The position numbers and the translations under genes were made by a program. 64,000 nt of DNA from Chryseobacterium paridis (GTDB taxonomy: Bacteria; Bacteroidota; Bacteroidia; Flavobacteriales; Weeksellaceae), in contig NZ_JAENHK010000001.1 in the NCBI RefSeq assembly GCF_016595215.1, forward strand, positions 992,001 to 1,056,000, read 5' to 3'. A model generated the notes under the pieces. The model was not told where the DNA came from. It worked only from the letters and a program-made list of their open reading frames with translations, and did no database searches. Below, piece by piece: positions 1-9,043 of this stretch (the stretch's first letter is position 1; each line of letters starts with the position of its first letter).

Positions 1-752
1 ATAGTTCCTTTACCAGTCGCTGAAAGTGATTCTGCTCCTTCTCCGAAATATTCTACGATACACCCTGTTCCTCCTTTTACGGTAAGGATTCCCGCCACTT
101 TTAAGATCACATCTTTAGCAGAAGTCCAGCCACTCATTTTACCGGTTAATTTTACACCGATCAATTTAGGCATTTTAAGCTCCCACGCCATTCCTGCCAT
201 TACGTCTACAGCATCGGCACCACCAACTCCGATAGCCACCATACCAAGTCCTCCTGCATTTACCGTGTGAGAATCGGTGCCAATCATCATACCTCCCGGG
301 AATGCATAATTTTCTAATACCACCTGGTGGATAATACCAGCTCCTGGTTTCCAGAAACCAATTCCATATTTATCACAAACGGAACTTAGAAAGTTGAAAA
401 CTTCAGAGTTTTTATTGATCCCTTCCTGTAAGTCAGATTCTGCACCTACTCTTGCCTGGATCAGGTGATCTGCATGAGCAGTTGACGGAACAGCAACTTT
501 AGCTTTTCCAGCCTGCATGAATTGCAAAAGAGCCATCTGCGCAGTCGCATCCTGCATTGCTACTCTGTCCGGCGCGAAATCTACATAAGAATTTCCTCTT
601 TCATGTGCTACTGTAGCATTTCCTTCCCAAAGGTGAGTGTATAATATTTTTTCTGATAGAGTAAGAGGTTTTCCCACGATTTGTCTTGCCGCAGCAATTC
701 TTTCCGGGTAACGCTCGTACACTTTTTTAATCATATCAATGTCGAAAGTCAT
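1..752 (-). CDS. Aconitate hydratase, AcnA/mitochondrial type, N-terminal part (cut by window edge)
   Basis: The frame reads from an ATG at 752 to the window edge, giving about 250 residues of an enzyme normally near 750. It isomerises citrate to isocitrate in the TCA cycle. The start ([19 protein letters not shown]) and the blocks [24 protein letters not shown] and [15 protein letters not shown] are those of the mitochondrial-type aconitases. The Cys ligands of the 4Fe-4S cluster lie beyond the edge. It follows acnB on the same strand after a terminator at about 985-1029, so it probably has its own promoter in 753-985. The family call is secure; the exact symbol is left open. Confidence 0.93.
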   Translation of the reverse strand, partial: MTFDIDMIKKVYERYPERIAAARQIVGKPLTLSEKILYTHLWEGNATVAHERGNSYVDFAPDRVAMQDATAQMALLQFMQAGKAKVAVPSTAHADHLIQARVGAESDLQEGINKNSEVFNFLSSVCDKYGIGFWKPGAGIIHQVVLENYAFPGGMMIGTDSHTVNAGGLGMVAIGVGGADAVDVMAGMAWELKMPKLIGVKLTGKMSGWTSAKDVILKVAGILTVKGGTGCIVEYFGEGAESLSATGKGT

Positions 753-1071
753 ATCTATTTTAATTTTTCTTTTTTCAATAATTTTTTGTCGGACTTTAAT
801 GCAAAATCAGGAGCCGAAATTCCTCAAGTGCAATCATCAAATTCTATTCCTACCCTCTAAAAATAGTATTAATAAGATGAATCGTTACAATTTTTAATAC
901 CTATCAAGTTAAGGAAAAAATAATTTTTGACTCGTTGACCTAGGTTAAAATAATTCTCCTTACTCTTAAATGGAAAGGTTCTAAATAAAAAAGAAAGATT
1001 TTAAATCCATTGGATTTAAAATCTTTCTTAGTATAGTGTAAAACAGTCTTTCGACTTATCATCTGATGCTA
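753..1071. other. Intergenic gap between the two aconitase genes
   Basis: This gap of about 320 bases holds the acnB terminator hairpin near its acnB end and presumably the promoter of the downstream aconitase gene. I saw no open frame of note and no exact TAnnTTTG box that I would trust. Confidence 0.6.
985..1029 (-). terminator. acnB: Long hairpin terminator downstream of acnB
   Basis: A 19-bp perfect inverted repeat (991-1009 with 1011-1029, arm AAGAAAGATTTTAAATCCA) has almost no loop. On the minus strand it is followed by a T-rich run (985-990), which fits an intrinsic terminator for acnB. Confidence 0.8.
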
Positions 1072-3852
1072 TTAATGACCAACCTGAACAAGCTCTTTAA
1101 TAGGTGGAGCAAATTTAGTAAGGTCAATACCTTCAACTGCAGCTTTATATTCATCGATGTTAGGAATTCTTCCTATAATAGCTGAAAGAACTACAACAGG
1201 TGTTGATGCTAGTAGTGATTCTCCTTTTTTACGTTCAGAATCTTCAACCACTCTTCCCTGGAAAAGTCTGGTAGAGGTTGCCAAAACAGTATCTCCTTTT
1301 TCTGCTTTTTCCTGGTTACCCATACAAAGGTTACAGCCAGGACGCTCAAGGTACATCATGTTTTTGTATTCAACACGAGCTTCACCTTTAGGAGCATTGT
1401 CATCAAACTCGAAGCCAGAGTATTTTTCTAAAAACTCCCAGTCTCCTTCTGCTTTTAATTCATCAATGATATTGTAAGTAGGAGCCGCAACTACAAGTGG
1501 TGCATTAAATTCAACTTTACCTTGTTGTTTTTCAATATTTTTAAGCATTTGAGAAACGATCTTCAAGTCTCCTTTATGAACCATACAAGATCCAACGAAA
1601 CCAAGATCTACTTTTTTCTCACCTCCATAGTAAGAAAGCGCTCTGATAGTATCGTGTGTATATCTTTTTGAAACATCATCATTGTTTACATCCGGATCTG
1701 CAATCATAGGTTCCACGATCACATCAAGATCAACAACTACTTCAGCATAGTATTTAGCATTGGCATCCGGAGTTAAAGCCGGTTTTTCACCTGATCTGAT
1801 TTCAGCAATTCTTTTGTCAGCTTTATTTATTAATCCCTGAAGAACCTGATTGTGATTATCCATTCCTTTGTCGATCATAATCTGGATTCTGCCTTTTGCA
1901 ATTTCCAATGATTCGATCAAAGTATTATCCTCAGAAATATTGATAGAAGCTTTTGCCTTCATTTCTGCTGTCCAGTCAGTGAATGTAAATGCCTGATCAG
2001 CAGGAAGAGTTCCGATATGAACCTCAATGATTCTACCCTGGAATACGTTTTCTCCACCAAACTGTTTAAGCATCTGAGCCTGTGTAGCATGAACGACATC
2101 ACGGAAATCCATGTGTTCTTTCATATCTCCTTTGAATGTTACTTTCACAGATTCAGGAATCGGCATTGAAGCCTCACCCGTAGCTAGTGCTAGTGCAACA
2201 GTTCCAGAGTCAGCTCCGAAAGCGACTCCTTTGGACATTCTCGTATGAGAGTCACCACCAATGATGATCGCCCACTCGTCAACTGTAATATCGTTAAGAA
2301 CTTTGTGAATAACATCCGTCATTGCATGATATTCACCTTTCGGGTCACGTGCTGTGATCAAACCGAAATCGTTCATAAATTTCATTAGTTTTGGAATATT
2401 AGCCTGAGCCTTCTTATCCCATACAGAAGCAGTATGACAACCTGATTGATAAGCACCATCAACGATTGGTGAAATCACAGTTGCAGCCATTGATTCCAGT
2501 TCCTGAGAAGTCATAAGACCTGTTGTATCCTGCGATCCAACGATATTTACTTCTACACGAACATCTGATCCTGCATGTAAAACTTTTCCTGGTGTGGTTC
2601 CAACAGCATTTCTGTTGAATATTTTTTCTACTGCTGTAAGACCTTGGCCTTCATGAGAAATTTCTTTTGATGGAGCAAAAACAGTTGGTGTATCTATTCC
2701 TAAAAGTTTTGCTGCAAATGTTTGAAGCTTTTTACCAAATACAATGGCATAAGATCCACCAGCTTTTATAAATTCTACTTTTTGAGGAGTAAATGCTTTA
2801 GAAATGTCAATCAGCTCCTGATCTCCATTATATAATTTCTTTGTCTTTGTATTGATCGTAAGAACAGTTCCTGTTGCAATAGAATAAGCTTCTTCAAGAA
2901 CAATGTCACCATTTTCATTACGGATAGGATTTCCATTTTCATCCAGTTTTTTCACCCAGTTTTTAAGGTCAAGACCAATACCTCCGGTAACGTCCACTGT
3001 AGTAAGGAAAATCGGAGAAATACCATTGGTACCTCCAACAATTGGTGCAATATTTACGAATGGGATGTATGGGCTTGCTTGTTTACCAGTCCATAAAGCC
3101 ACATTGTTTACTCCTGACATTCTTGATGATCCAACTCCCATAGTTCCTTTTTCTGCAATAAGCATAACGCTTTTGTCAGGGTGTTGTGCCTGAAGAGCTT
3201 TAATTTCCTCCTGTGCTTGAGGGGTAATCATACATTTACCATGAAGTTCACGGTCTGATCTCGAGTGAGCCTGATTACCTGGAGAAAGTAAGTCTGTAGA
3301 GATATCACCTTCGCCAGCAATATATGTAACTACTTTTATTTCTTCAGCAACATCTGGTAGTTTGGTGAAGAATTCTGCTTTTGCATAGCTTTCAATAATT
3401 TCCTGTGCAATTTCATTACCATTATTGAATGCTTCTTTTAGACGGTTAGTATCTGCGTCATAAAGAAAAACTTGTGTCTTAAGAACATTAGCAGCTTCTT
3501 TAGCAATAGAAATATCATTACCCAAAGCAAGATCAAGAAGCACTTCAATGGAAGGACCTCCTTTCATATGAGATAATAATTCAAAGGCGTAAGCAGGAGA
3601 TATTTCTTCTACTGTAGATTCACCCAGAATGATTTCTTTTAAAAATTTAGCTTTTACACCTGCTGCACTTGTTGTTCCCGGCAGGGTATTATAAATGAAA
3701 AATTTAAGAGAATCTGATCGATCTGCATTACCTGAATCTTTAATTTGTGAAATGATCTCACTTAATAATTCAGCACCATCTATTGGCTTTGGATGAAGCC
3801 CCTGGTTTTTTCTTTCTTCAATCTCTTTGATGTAATCCTTATAAATATTCAT
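1072..3852 (-). CDS. acnB: Bifunctional aconitate hydratase 2 / 2-methylisocitrate dehydratase (AcnB)
   Basis: 926 residues, slightly longer than E. coli AcnB (about 865). The N-terminus is a helical HEAT-like region, as in AcnB, followed by the swivelling and catalytic domains. The 4Fe-4S ligands are visible: Cys756 in VGSCMVHKGD and Cys840/Cys843 in GCNLCMGNQ. Other AcnB signatures are IIGGDSHTRMSKGVAFGADSG and the block around EKGTMGVGSSRMSG. It catalyses citrate/isocitrate interconversion and probably 2-methylisocitrate formation. A second, non-homologous-architecture aconitase lies just downstream, and upstream is a decayed aconitase fragment. The start at 3852 is the first ATG of the frame and has no overlap. 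Confidence 0.96.
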   Translation of the reverse strand: MNIYKDYIKEIEERKNQGLHPKPIDGAELLSEIISQIKDSGNADRSDSLKFFIYNTLPGTTSAAGVKAKFLKEIILGESTVEEISPAYAFELLSHMKGGPSIEVLLDLALGNDISIAKEAANVLKTQVFLYDADTNRLKEAFNNGNEIAQEIIESYAKAEFFTKLPDVAEEIKVVTYIAGEGDISTDLLSPGNQAHSRSDRELHGKCMITPQAQEEIKALQAQHPDKSVMLIAEKGTMGVGSSRMSGVNNVALWTGKQASPYIPFVNIAPIVGGTNGISPIFLTTVDVTGGIGLDLKNWVKKLDENGNPIRNENGDIVLEEAYSIATGTVLTINTKTKKLYNGDQELIDISKAFTPQKVEFIKAGGSYAIVFGKKLQTFAAKLLGIDTPTVFAPSKEISHEGQGLTAVEKIFNRNAVGTTPGKVLHAGSDVRVEVNIVGSQDTTGLMTSQELESMAATVISPIVDGAYQSGCHTASVWDKKAQANIPKLMKFMNDFGLITARDPKGEYHAMTDVIHKVLNDITVDEWAIIIGGDSHTRMSKGVAFGADSGTVALALATGEASMPIPESVKVTFKGDMKEHMDFRDVVHATQAQMLKQFGGENVFQGRIIEVHIGTLPADQAFTFTDWTAEMKAKASINISEDNTLIESLEIAKGRIQIMIDKGMDNHNQVLQGLINKADKRIAEIRSGEKPALTPDANAKYYAEVVVDLDVIVEPMIADPDVNNDDVSKRYTHDTIRALSYYGGEKKVDLGFVGSCMVHKGDLKIVSQMLKNIEKQQGKVEFNAPLVVAAPTYNIIDELKAEGDWEFLEKYSGFEFDDNAPKGEARVEYKNMMYLERPGCNLCMGNQEKAEKGDTVLATSTRLFQGRVVEDSERKKGESLLASTPVVVLSAIIGRIPNIDEYKAAVEGIDLTKFAPPIKELVQVGH

Positions 3853-3908
3853 ATAGAAGTCTTTTAAATGTTATAGGTAGATTAAAAACAACTATAAATG
3901 CTGTTCTT

Positions 3909-4150
3909 CTCTTCCAGTCTGTAAAAATGTAATGCTATTTGAGTTATCGCATTTTGATACGCAATACGGACTGGTGTAAAGCCGGTATAATCTACACCTC
4001 GTTTAAAATTGTAAGATAATATTTTGTTTCAAAGATGAGTATAAAGGACTTTCTATGAAAGTGTAGCTGGCTTACCTGTGATTTGTCTTGCCGCAAAAAC
4101 TCCCTTTGGATAACATTTGTACACTTTTTGATCATATCAATATCGCAAAA
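3909..4150 (-). pseudogene. Decayed fragment of an AcnA-type aconitase 5' end
   Basis: On the minus strand this stretch resembles the beginning of the aconitase gene at 1-752. The 16-mer GATTTGTCTTGCCGCA is identical at 4080-4095 and 678-693. ATCATATCAAT is shared at the codons for DIDMI. A later stretch reads VDY..P-VRIAYQNAITQIAL, against [19 protein letters not shown] in the intact gene. The start codon is lost and one A is missing in the AAAAAG run, so the frame is broken. No open frame survives. It ends close to the start of acnB. The homology is read by eye over three separated blocks in the correct order; boundaries are approximate. Confidence 0.72.
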
Positions 4151-4272
4151 ATGTTTTTAAAATTATCAAACTTTTAAAAATGATCCCAAAAATACGAATT
4201 TTTACTATTTTATGAAGATGAAATTATTTAGATTCTTTATAAATATGATTTTTATATTTTCTATTTTGGCTG

Positions 4273-4280
4273 TACTTTTG
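4273..4280 (+). promoter_or_regulatory. Bacteroidetes -7 box just before the WG-repeat gene
   Basis: TACTTTTG matches the TAnnTTTG consensus and ends 8 bases before the first ATG (4289). No clear TTG lies at the expected -33 distance. If used, the leader would be almost absent, or translation would begin at the later in-frame ATG at 4298. Confidence 0.4.
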
Positions 4281-4288
4281 CAAAAAGA

Positions 4289-5062
4289 ATGATGAAAATG
4301 AAAAACACAATGGGACTTTTGTCTCTCTTTATTTCGATTTTTGTTTTTTCCCAGACTAAATCTGTGAAAAAATATCCTGCCAAAAAAGTAGTGAAAACAG
4401 TTCTGAAAAAGAAGGCAGAACCTAAGATCAATCCCGATCTGGTAGTTATCAACGAAGATGTTCCTGTATTGATACCACAAAAGAAAGATGGGAAGTTTGG
4501 TTATGTTAACCAGAAAGGAAAATTTATTATTCAGCCGGAATATCATATTGCTGTATTTTTTGCCGAGGATTGTAATCTACTCAATTCTCCCAATGAAAAA
4601 ATCAGAAAGTTTGGAACAAAAGAATATGGTACCGTGGAAAAAGATCTTATTTCTTATAGAGTAGATCAATCAGGGAAAAGAGTTTATCAGTACAAAAACT
4701 CAGATTTAGGACAATGTAAGATTGAATTTAAGCAGCAGCAATACCAGGCTTATATCCTAAATGGCTTTTATGGAATCATTGAGCCGTCAAAATTCGTAAA
4801 TGCAGCAGATTACAGAGATTATCAGATCTATCCTCAGTATGAATACCTGCATATTATGGAAGGAGATGATGTGTCAAACCCTATGATTGTGGCATCTCAT
4901 AATGACAGATTTGGAGTGATCGACGTACATAATAAAATCGTTATCCCTTTCGAGTATTCCAATATCAAAAGAAATTTCAGTTGGAAGCTGGGTAAGATGT
5001 TTGAGGTAACAAAGGATGGTACTACGTATTATTATATAGATTCGAAGAATAAAGCGTATTAG
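4289..5062 (+). CDS. Secreted WG-repeat protein
   Basis: 257 residues. The N-terminus carries a signal peptide ending near FVFSQ, then a basic Lys-rich linker, then WG-type repeats: KKDGKFGYVNQKGKFIIQPEY near residue 70 and NDRFGVIDVHNKIVIPFEY near residue 206, with a more divergent middle. WG repeats are 20-25 residue beta units of unknown general function. The first ATG is at 4289, but ATGs at 4292 and 4298 also leave a complete signal peptide. It stands alone between the aconitase relic and a repeat array. A second, better WG protein is at 39837. Confidence 0.75.
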   Translation: MMKMKNTMGLLSLFISIFVFSQTKSVKKYPAKKVVKTVLKKKAEPKINPDLVVINEDVPVLIPQKKDGKFGYVNQKGKFIIQPEYHIAVFFAEDCNLLNSPNEKIRKFGTKEYGTVEKDLISYRVDQSGKRVYQYKNSDLGQCKIEFKQQQYQAYILNGFYGIIEPSKFVNAADYRDYQIYPQYEYLHIMEGDDVSNPMIVASHNDRFGVIDVHNKIVIPFEYSNIKRNFSWKLGKMFEVTKDGTTYYYIDSKNKAY

Positions 5063-5280
5063 TGCGAGGTTCGGGGTTCGGGTTACGAGGTTCGGGATGC
5101 GAGGTTCGGGGTTTAGGATATGAATTGTCTGCACTCTGTGGTAACTCATATTTTTTTTCTCTGGATTAAATAACGCGATTTCCTGTCTAGTATCCCGTAT
5201 CTAGCATCTCGAACCTCGCACCTCGTATCCCGAAACTGTTACCCCCGAATCCCGCACCTCACACCTCATACCCCATCTCA
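5063..5280. repeat. G-rich/C-rich inverted array of about 10-base words
   Basis: The left arm (5063-5120) repeats words such as GCGAGGTTCGGG and TACGAGGTTCGGG. The right arm (5186-5280) carries the complementary words, such as GAACCTCGCACC and CGTATCCCGAAAC. About 65 unrelated AT-rich bases lie between. The two arms could pair into a long imperfect stem. No gene was seen here. The array is far richer in GC than its surroundings. Confidence 0.75.
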
Positions 5281-5310
5281 TATATTTTTTGTAATTTCGC
5301 GGCTGAAATA

Positions 5311-5378
5311 AAGGGGTGCTTTTACAGGCTGAGATTATACCCACTGAACCTGGAACAGGTAATGCTGTTTAGGGACGC
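5311..5378 (+). ncRNA. TPP riboswitch (THI element)
   Basis: The conserved TPP aptamer pieces are present in order: AAGGGGTGC (5311), GGCTGAGATTATACCC, ACTGAACCTGG and AACAGGTAATGCTGTTTAGGGA. A weak -7 match, TAATTTCG, lies at 5292-5299. A six-pair hairpin (5379-5384 with 5390-5395) follows but has no T run, so control by hiding the ribosome site is more likely than termination. It sits about 70 bases before the ATG of the TonB-dependent receptor and marks that receptor as thiamine-responsive. Confidence 0.93.
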
Positions 5379-5450
5379 TCTGGTTTTATACCGGAATTGT
5401 ATAATATCTTATTGATCCCCTTTTATTCATTAAATTTTAATATTTATAGA

Positions 5451-7562
5451 ATGAAAGGATTATTTTTTTTAGGGCTTACTGCAAGCTCGTTGGGTTTCGC
5501 ACAAACCCAAAATCCAGATTCCTTAAAAATAAAGGAAATTGAGGCCGTCAACTTTACCAAAAGACTTCCTGTTGCTAAGGAAATAATTAATGTTCAGAAA
5601 GATCTCGATAGTAGAAATCTTGGTCAGGATTTACCCATACTTTTAAAGAATCAGACATCTGTTATCTCAACTTCCGATGCTGGAAATGGGGTAGGTTATA
5701 CGGGTTTCAGAATTCGAGGTGTTGCTGGTAGAGGAATCAATGTAATGATGAATGGAGTTCCTTTTAATGATTCAGAAAGTCAGGGTACTTTTTTTGTGAA
5801 CGTTCCTGATTTAACAAGTTCAGCTTCACAAATCGTTATTCAACGGGGTGTTGGTACATCTAACAATGGGGTTTCTGCTTTTGGAGCAAGTATCAATGTT
5901 ATTTCTAAAGATCCGGAAGATAAGTTCTATGTAAAAACAGATGATAGCTATGGATCATTTAGCACCTACAAATATTCTGCGGAAGTTGGTTCCGGAAAAT
6001 TCTGGAACAATCGTCTTTCTTTAATGGGTAGGTATACGCACATAAGTTCTGATGGGTACATAGACAGAGCTTTTTCAAAACTGGATTCTTATAATTTTAC
6101 TGCTTTATTTGAAGAAGGAAAAACGAGGATTCGTTTAATGGCTTTTGGAGGAAAGGAGAAAACGTATCAGGCCTGGAATGGGATAGATAGAAAAACTTGG
6201 GAAACCGATCCGAAATTCAACTATTCAGGCGCGATTTATGGATCTGACGGAAATATCTCAAGTTTTTATAATAATGAAACAGATAATTACAGACAGAATC
6301 ATTATCAGTTATTATGGGAGCAAGGGTTTAATGATCATTGGAATTTAGAGACCACTTTGCATTATACCAAAGGGAAAGGATATTATGAAAATTATAAGCA
6401 AGGTGATCCTTTTTCAAGATACAATCTGCCCGATATTTTAGATGGAGGACAATTGATAAAAGACTCTGATTTTATCAGAAAAAAATGGTTGAATAATGAC
6501 TTCTATGGAATTGTTTCCACATTATATGGGAAATATGAAAATCTGGATCTTAATTTTGGAGCAGTAGCCAATCAATATTATGGAAGACATTATGGAAATG
6601 TGACAGGCGTTTTCTATCCTATTGATGAACATGAATATTACAGAGGGCGATCTGTAAAAAATGAAGTGGCAGGATTTGCCAAGGCTTTGTATAGAGTAAA
6701 TGATTTTGAGTTCTTCGGTGATTTGCAATTGAGAAATATAGATTATGATACGAAAATCATATTGGCAGGTGATGATGAAGGAGCTAATATCAAGAAAAAT
6801 TGGTTATTCTTTAATCCTAAAGCTGGTGTGAATTACAGAATTGGAAATGGAAAAATATTCCTGTCTTATGCACACGCTCAAAGAGAGCCTAATAGAGATG
6901 ATCTTATTGCAAATAATGATGTGAAGGCAGAAAAGCTGCATGATTTTGAAGCTGGATTTGAGAAACAGATCGGAATGGTTTCGTTGACAGCTAACTTGTA
7001 CTATATGTATTATGTGAATCAGTTGGTTTTAAATGGTGAACTGAACAATGTAGGAGCATTTATCAGAACAAACTCAGGTGAGAGTTATAGAAGAGGGATT
7101 GAAATCGGAGCTGTTGCAAAGGTTTCAAAACAATGGGAGATTTCAGGTAATGTTAGTTTGAGTCAAAACAGAAATCAGGATTTCAAAATAGAGAATAGTA
7201 CATTCATTAAAGAGTTGGGAAATACACAGATATCATTCTCTCCGGATGTTGTTGCTAATTTAGGTTTAAAATTTAATCCTAATAAAAATTTCCAGTTTTC
7301 TTTGATGAATCAATATGTGGGAAAACAGTATCTTGATAACACGGAAGATCAGAATTTGCAACTTAAAGATTATCTTCTAACGGACTTTAACGCACAATAT
7401 CAATTTAAAATTGCAAACAATGACATCGCCTTAAAGCTGTTGGTGAATAATATTTTTAATAAAAAATATGTAAACAATGGTGCCGTTTATGGAAGTGATC
7501 CATATTATTTTTCACAAGCAGGAACGAATTTTATGTTTGGAATAAGTTGGAAAATTCAATAA
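5451..7562 (+). CDS. TonB-dependent outer membrane receptor, probably for thiamine
   Basis: 703 residues from the ATG at 5451, which starts a signal peptide ending near LGFAQ. An in-frame TTG at 5397 would add 18 residues before it and is rejected. A plug domain follows (about residues 30-160: TGFRIRGVAGRGINVMMNGVP, FFVNVPDLTSSASQIVIQRG), then a 22-strand-type beta barrel ending in an aromatic-rich C-terminus. TonB-dependent receptors import scarce ligands across the outer membrane. The TPP riboswitch directly upstream indicates thiamine or a related compound; this substrate is inferred from regulation, not from the protein sequence. A terminator follows. Confidence 0.93.
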   Translation: MKGLFFLGLTASSLGFAQTQNPDSLKIKEIEAVNFTKRLPVAKEIINVQKDLDSRNLGQDLPILLKNQTSVISTSDAGNGVGYTGFRIRGVAGRGINVMMNGVPFNDSESQGTFFVNVPDLTSSASQIVIQRGVGTSNNGVSAFGASINVISKDPEDKFYVKTDDSYGSFSTYKYSAEVGSGKFWNNRLSLMGRYTHISSDGYIDRAFSKLDSYNFTALFEEGKTRIRLMAFGGKEKTYQAWNGIDRKTWETDPKFNYSGAIYGSDGNISSFYNNETDNYRQNHYQLLWEQGFNDHWNLETTLHYTKGKGYYENYKQGDPFSRYNLPDILDGGQLIKDSDFIRKKWLNNDFYGIVSTLYGKYENLDLNFGAVANQYYGRHYGNVTGVFYPIDEHEYYRGRSVKNEVAGFAKALYRVNDFEFFGDLQLRNIDYDTKIILAGDDEGANIKKNWLFFNPKAGVNYRIGNGKIFLSYAHAQREPNRDDLIANNDVKAEKLHDFEAGFEKQIGMVSLTANLYYMYYVNQLVLNGELNNVGAFIRTNSGESYRRGIEIGAVAKVSKQWEISGNVSLSQNRNQDFKIENSTFIKELGNTQISFSPDVVANLGLKFNPNKNFQFSLMNQYVGKQYLDNTEDQNLQLKDYLLTDFNAQYQFKIANNDIALKLLVNNIFNKKYVNNGAVYGSDPYYFSQAGTNFMFGISWKIQ

Positions 7563-7636
7563 GGATAATGTAAAAATAAGGTGTATTTATTTTCAAATAC
7601 ATAAAAATCATATTTAAACCTGGAATTATAGATTAT

Positions 7637-7662
7637 AAGACTGCTTATGCAGTCTTTTTTTA
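7637..7662 (+). terminator. Intrinsic terminator after the receptor gene
   Basis: The stem AAGACTGC / GCAGTCTT with loop TTAT (7637-7656) is followed by a T run. It ends the riboswitch-controlled transcript. Confidence 0.85.
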
Positions 7663-7698
7663 TGCAAACAAATGTCATTAAAAGTCCTGAAAAAGTTA

Positions 7699-7706
7699 TA
7701 AATTTG
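7699..7706 (+). promoter_or_regulatory. -7 box immediately before the HU-like gene
   Basis: TAAATTTG matches TAnnTTTG and ends 7 bases before the ATG at 7714, which would leave almost no leader. No good TTG at -33 was found. Confidence 0.4.
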
Positions 7707-7713
7707 CTGCCAA

Positions 7714-8466
7714 ATGAATATTTCAGCTTACATTCTAGAATATCTGAAACAATTTGGTACTGTTACAGTTCCAGCTTTTGGTGTGTTTTCTCTGGAGAAC
7801 TCTAAAGCCGTCATCAATTCTGAAAATGGCAGTATACTTCCTCCATCCAGTAAGATTGCATTCACATCGGATTATGAGGTGGAATCTGAGGAATTGATAT
7901 CTTTTATAAGTCATCAAAAACAAATTTCAGTGGAATCTGCTAAGAATGAATTACAGATTCAGACAGATTTTTGGAAAAAGAAACTTCAGGCAGATCACGC
8001 TTTAGAAATTCAAAATCTTGGAACGATTTTTATCGAAGATGGAGAGACTCACTTCAAAGGAAACAGATTAGAATTTAATCATCCGGATTATTATGGTTTG
8101 GAAGAGATTAAGTTATCAGATATAAGTAATGCAGAGAGGACAATAAGTTCAGAAAAAACAAATAAGGATTATAAATTCAATAAGTCAATCCTTTGGATTT
8201 TTCTTTTCATCATTCCGGTTCTGGGTATAATTTATATAGCTTTTACTCAACAGGAGCTTTTGTTCGGTAAAAAATCTTTCGATACCGTTTCAGTGCAAAC
8301 TAAAACAAGAAGGATAGAAAAGGATACTGTAAAAGTTAAAAAAGACTCTACACAAATGAAAGTTTCGGATTCATTGAAAAAAGATTCTTTAATAAAGCCT
8401 CCTGGAAAAGCAATTAACCCTAAAGCCACTCAAAACAACACTAAGGCAACATGGCAAAAAAAATAA
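7714..8466 (+). CDS. HU-CCDC81-like DNA-binding-fold membrane protein
   Basis: 250 residues. The first about 135 residues resemble the HU-like pair (HU-CCDC81_bac families) found at the N-terminus of Bacteroidetes SPOR-domain proteins: YILEYLKQFGTVTVPAFGVF, then VESAKNELQIQTDFWKKKL and NLGTIFIEDG. One membrane segment follows near residues 155-175 (SILWIFLFIIPVLGIIYIAF). The tail is Lys/Asp/Ser-rich and there is no SPOR domain. The HU part would be cytoplasmic and the tail periplasmic. Its last 16 bases overlap the thioesterase gene, so the two are probably co-transcribed. Function unknown; a link to cell-envelope or division work is only a guess from relatives. Confidence 0.72.
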   Translation: MNISAYILEYLKQFGTVTVPAFGVFSLENSKAVINSENGSILPPSSKIAFTSDYEVESEELISFISHQKQISVESAKNELQIQTDFWKKKLQADHALEIQNLGTIFIEDGETHFKGNRLEFNHPDYYGLEEIKLSDISNAERTISSEKTNKDYKFNKSILWIFLFIIPVLGIIYIAFTQQELLFGKKSFDTVSVQTKTRRIEKDTVKVKKDSTQMKVSDSLKKDSLIKPPGKAINPKATQNNTKATWQKK

Positions 8467-8975
8467 AAAAAGCGTCAGATTCCCTGACGATTATGACTAA
8501 TATCGTTCTTCCAAACGAAACTAACTCTTTAAGAAACCTTTTTGGAGGTGAGCTTCTTGCGAAAATGGATCGTTGTGCATCTATTTCTGCAGCAAGACAT
8601 TGTGAAAGAAGAGTAGTAACAGCTTCAGTAAACCATGTTTCTTTTAATCACCCGATCCCAGAGGGAGGAATTGTAATTCTGGAATCTAAAGTTTCAAGAG
8701 CATTTTCTACTTCTATGGAAGTTTATGTAGATGTTTGGTTGGATGATCCGATCAATCAGAAAAAAATTCATACGAATGAAGGTATTTACACTTTTGTTGC
8801 AGTAGATGAATTTAATCGTCCTATTCCTATTCCTGAAATGATACCAGAAACTGATGAAGAAAAAGAAAGATTCGCTGCGGCTTTCCGTAGAAAAGAACTT
8901 TCATTAATTCTTTCCGGAAGAATGAAACCATTGGAATCTGTAGAACTTAAGAAATTATTCCAGGAGCCAAAATAA
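8451..8975 (+). CDS. Acyl-CoA thioesterase (YciA/ACOT hot-dog family)
   Basis: 174 residues with the single hot-dog domain of YciA-type thioesterases: NETNSLRNLFGGELLAKMD, CERRVVTASVNHVSFNHPI and the strand around ILESKVSRAFSTSMEVYVDV. The Asn/Gly/Asp pattern of NSLRNLFGGELLAKMD holds the catalytic region. It hydrolyses acyl-CoA in the cytoplasm. The start overlaps the preceding gene by 16 bases. Its stop abuts the left inverted repeat of the GxxExxY cassette. Confidence 0.88.
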   Translation: MAKKIKKASDSLTIMTNIVLPNETNSLRNLFGGELLAKMDRCASISAARHCERRVVTASVNHVSFNHPIPEGGIVILESKVSRAFSTSMEVYVDVWLDDPINQKKIHTNEGIYTFVAVDEFNRPIPIPEMIPETDEEKERFAAAFRRKELSLILSGRMKPLESVELKKLFQEPK

Positions 8976-9020
8976 ACACAAATAACACAAATGGTTTGCA
9001 CAAATTTTCACAAATGATTT
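8975..9020. repeat. Left inverted repeat of the GxxExxY cassette
   Basis: The word CACAAAT recurs four times (AACACAAATAACACAAAT, GCACAAAT, TCACAAAT). It begins on the last base of the thioesterase stop codon. The same series appears inverted at 9438-9482. Confidence 0.78.
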
Positions 9021-9043
9021 ATGCGAACGTAAGATGAAAAAAT

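Larger units (their letters stand above)
3853..4288. other. Intergenic gap between acnB and the WG-repeat gene
   Basis: The gap of about 435 bases is mostly the aconitase relic (about 3909-4150). The remaining 140 bases before 4289 are AT-rich and carry a TACTTTTG box at 4273-4280. No intact gene was seen. Confidence 0.6.

Noticed and set aside
1157..1477. Open frame of 106 codons opposite acnB
   Set aside because: It lies antisense within the conserved AcnB coding region with no start signal or family match; the same applies to the other antisense frames in this window.
5063..5280. Possible CRISPR array from the regular G-rich words
   Set aside because: Words are short, drift in sequence and have no unique spacers; the two arms are complementary, which fits an inverted repeat.
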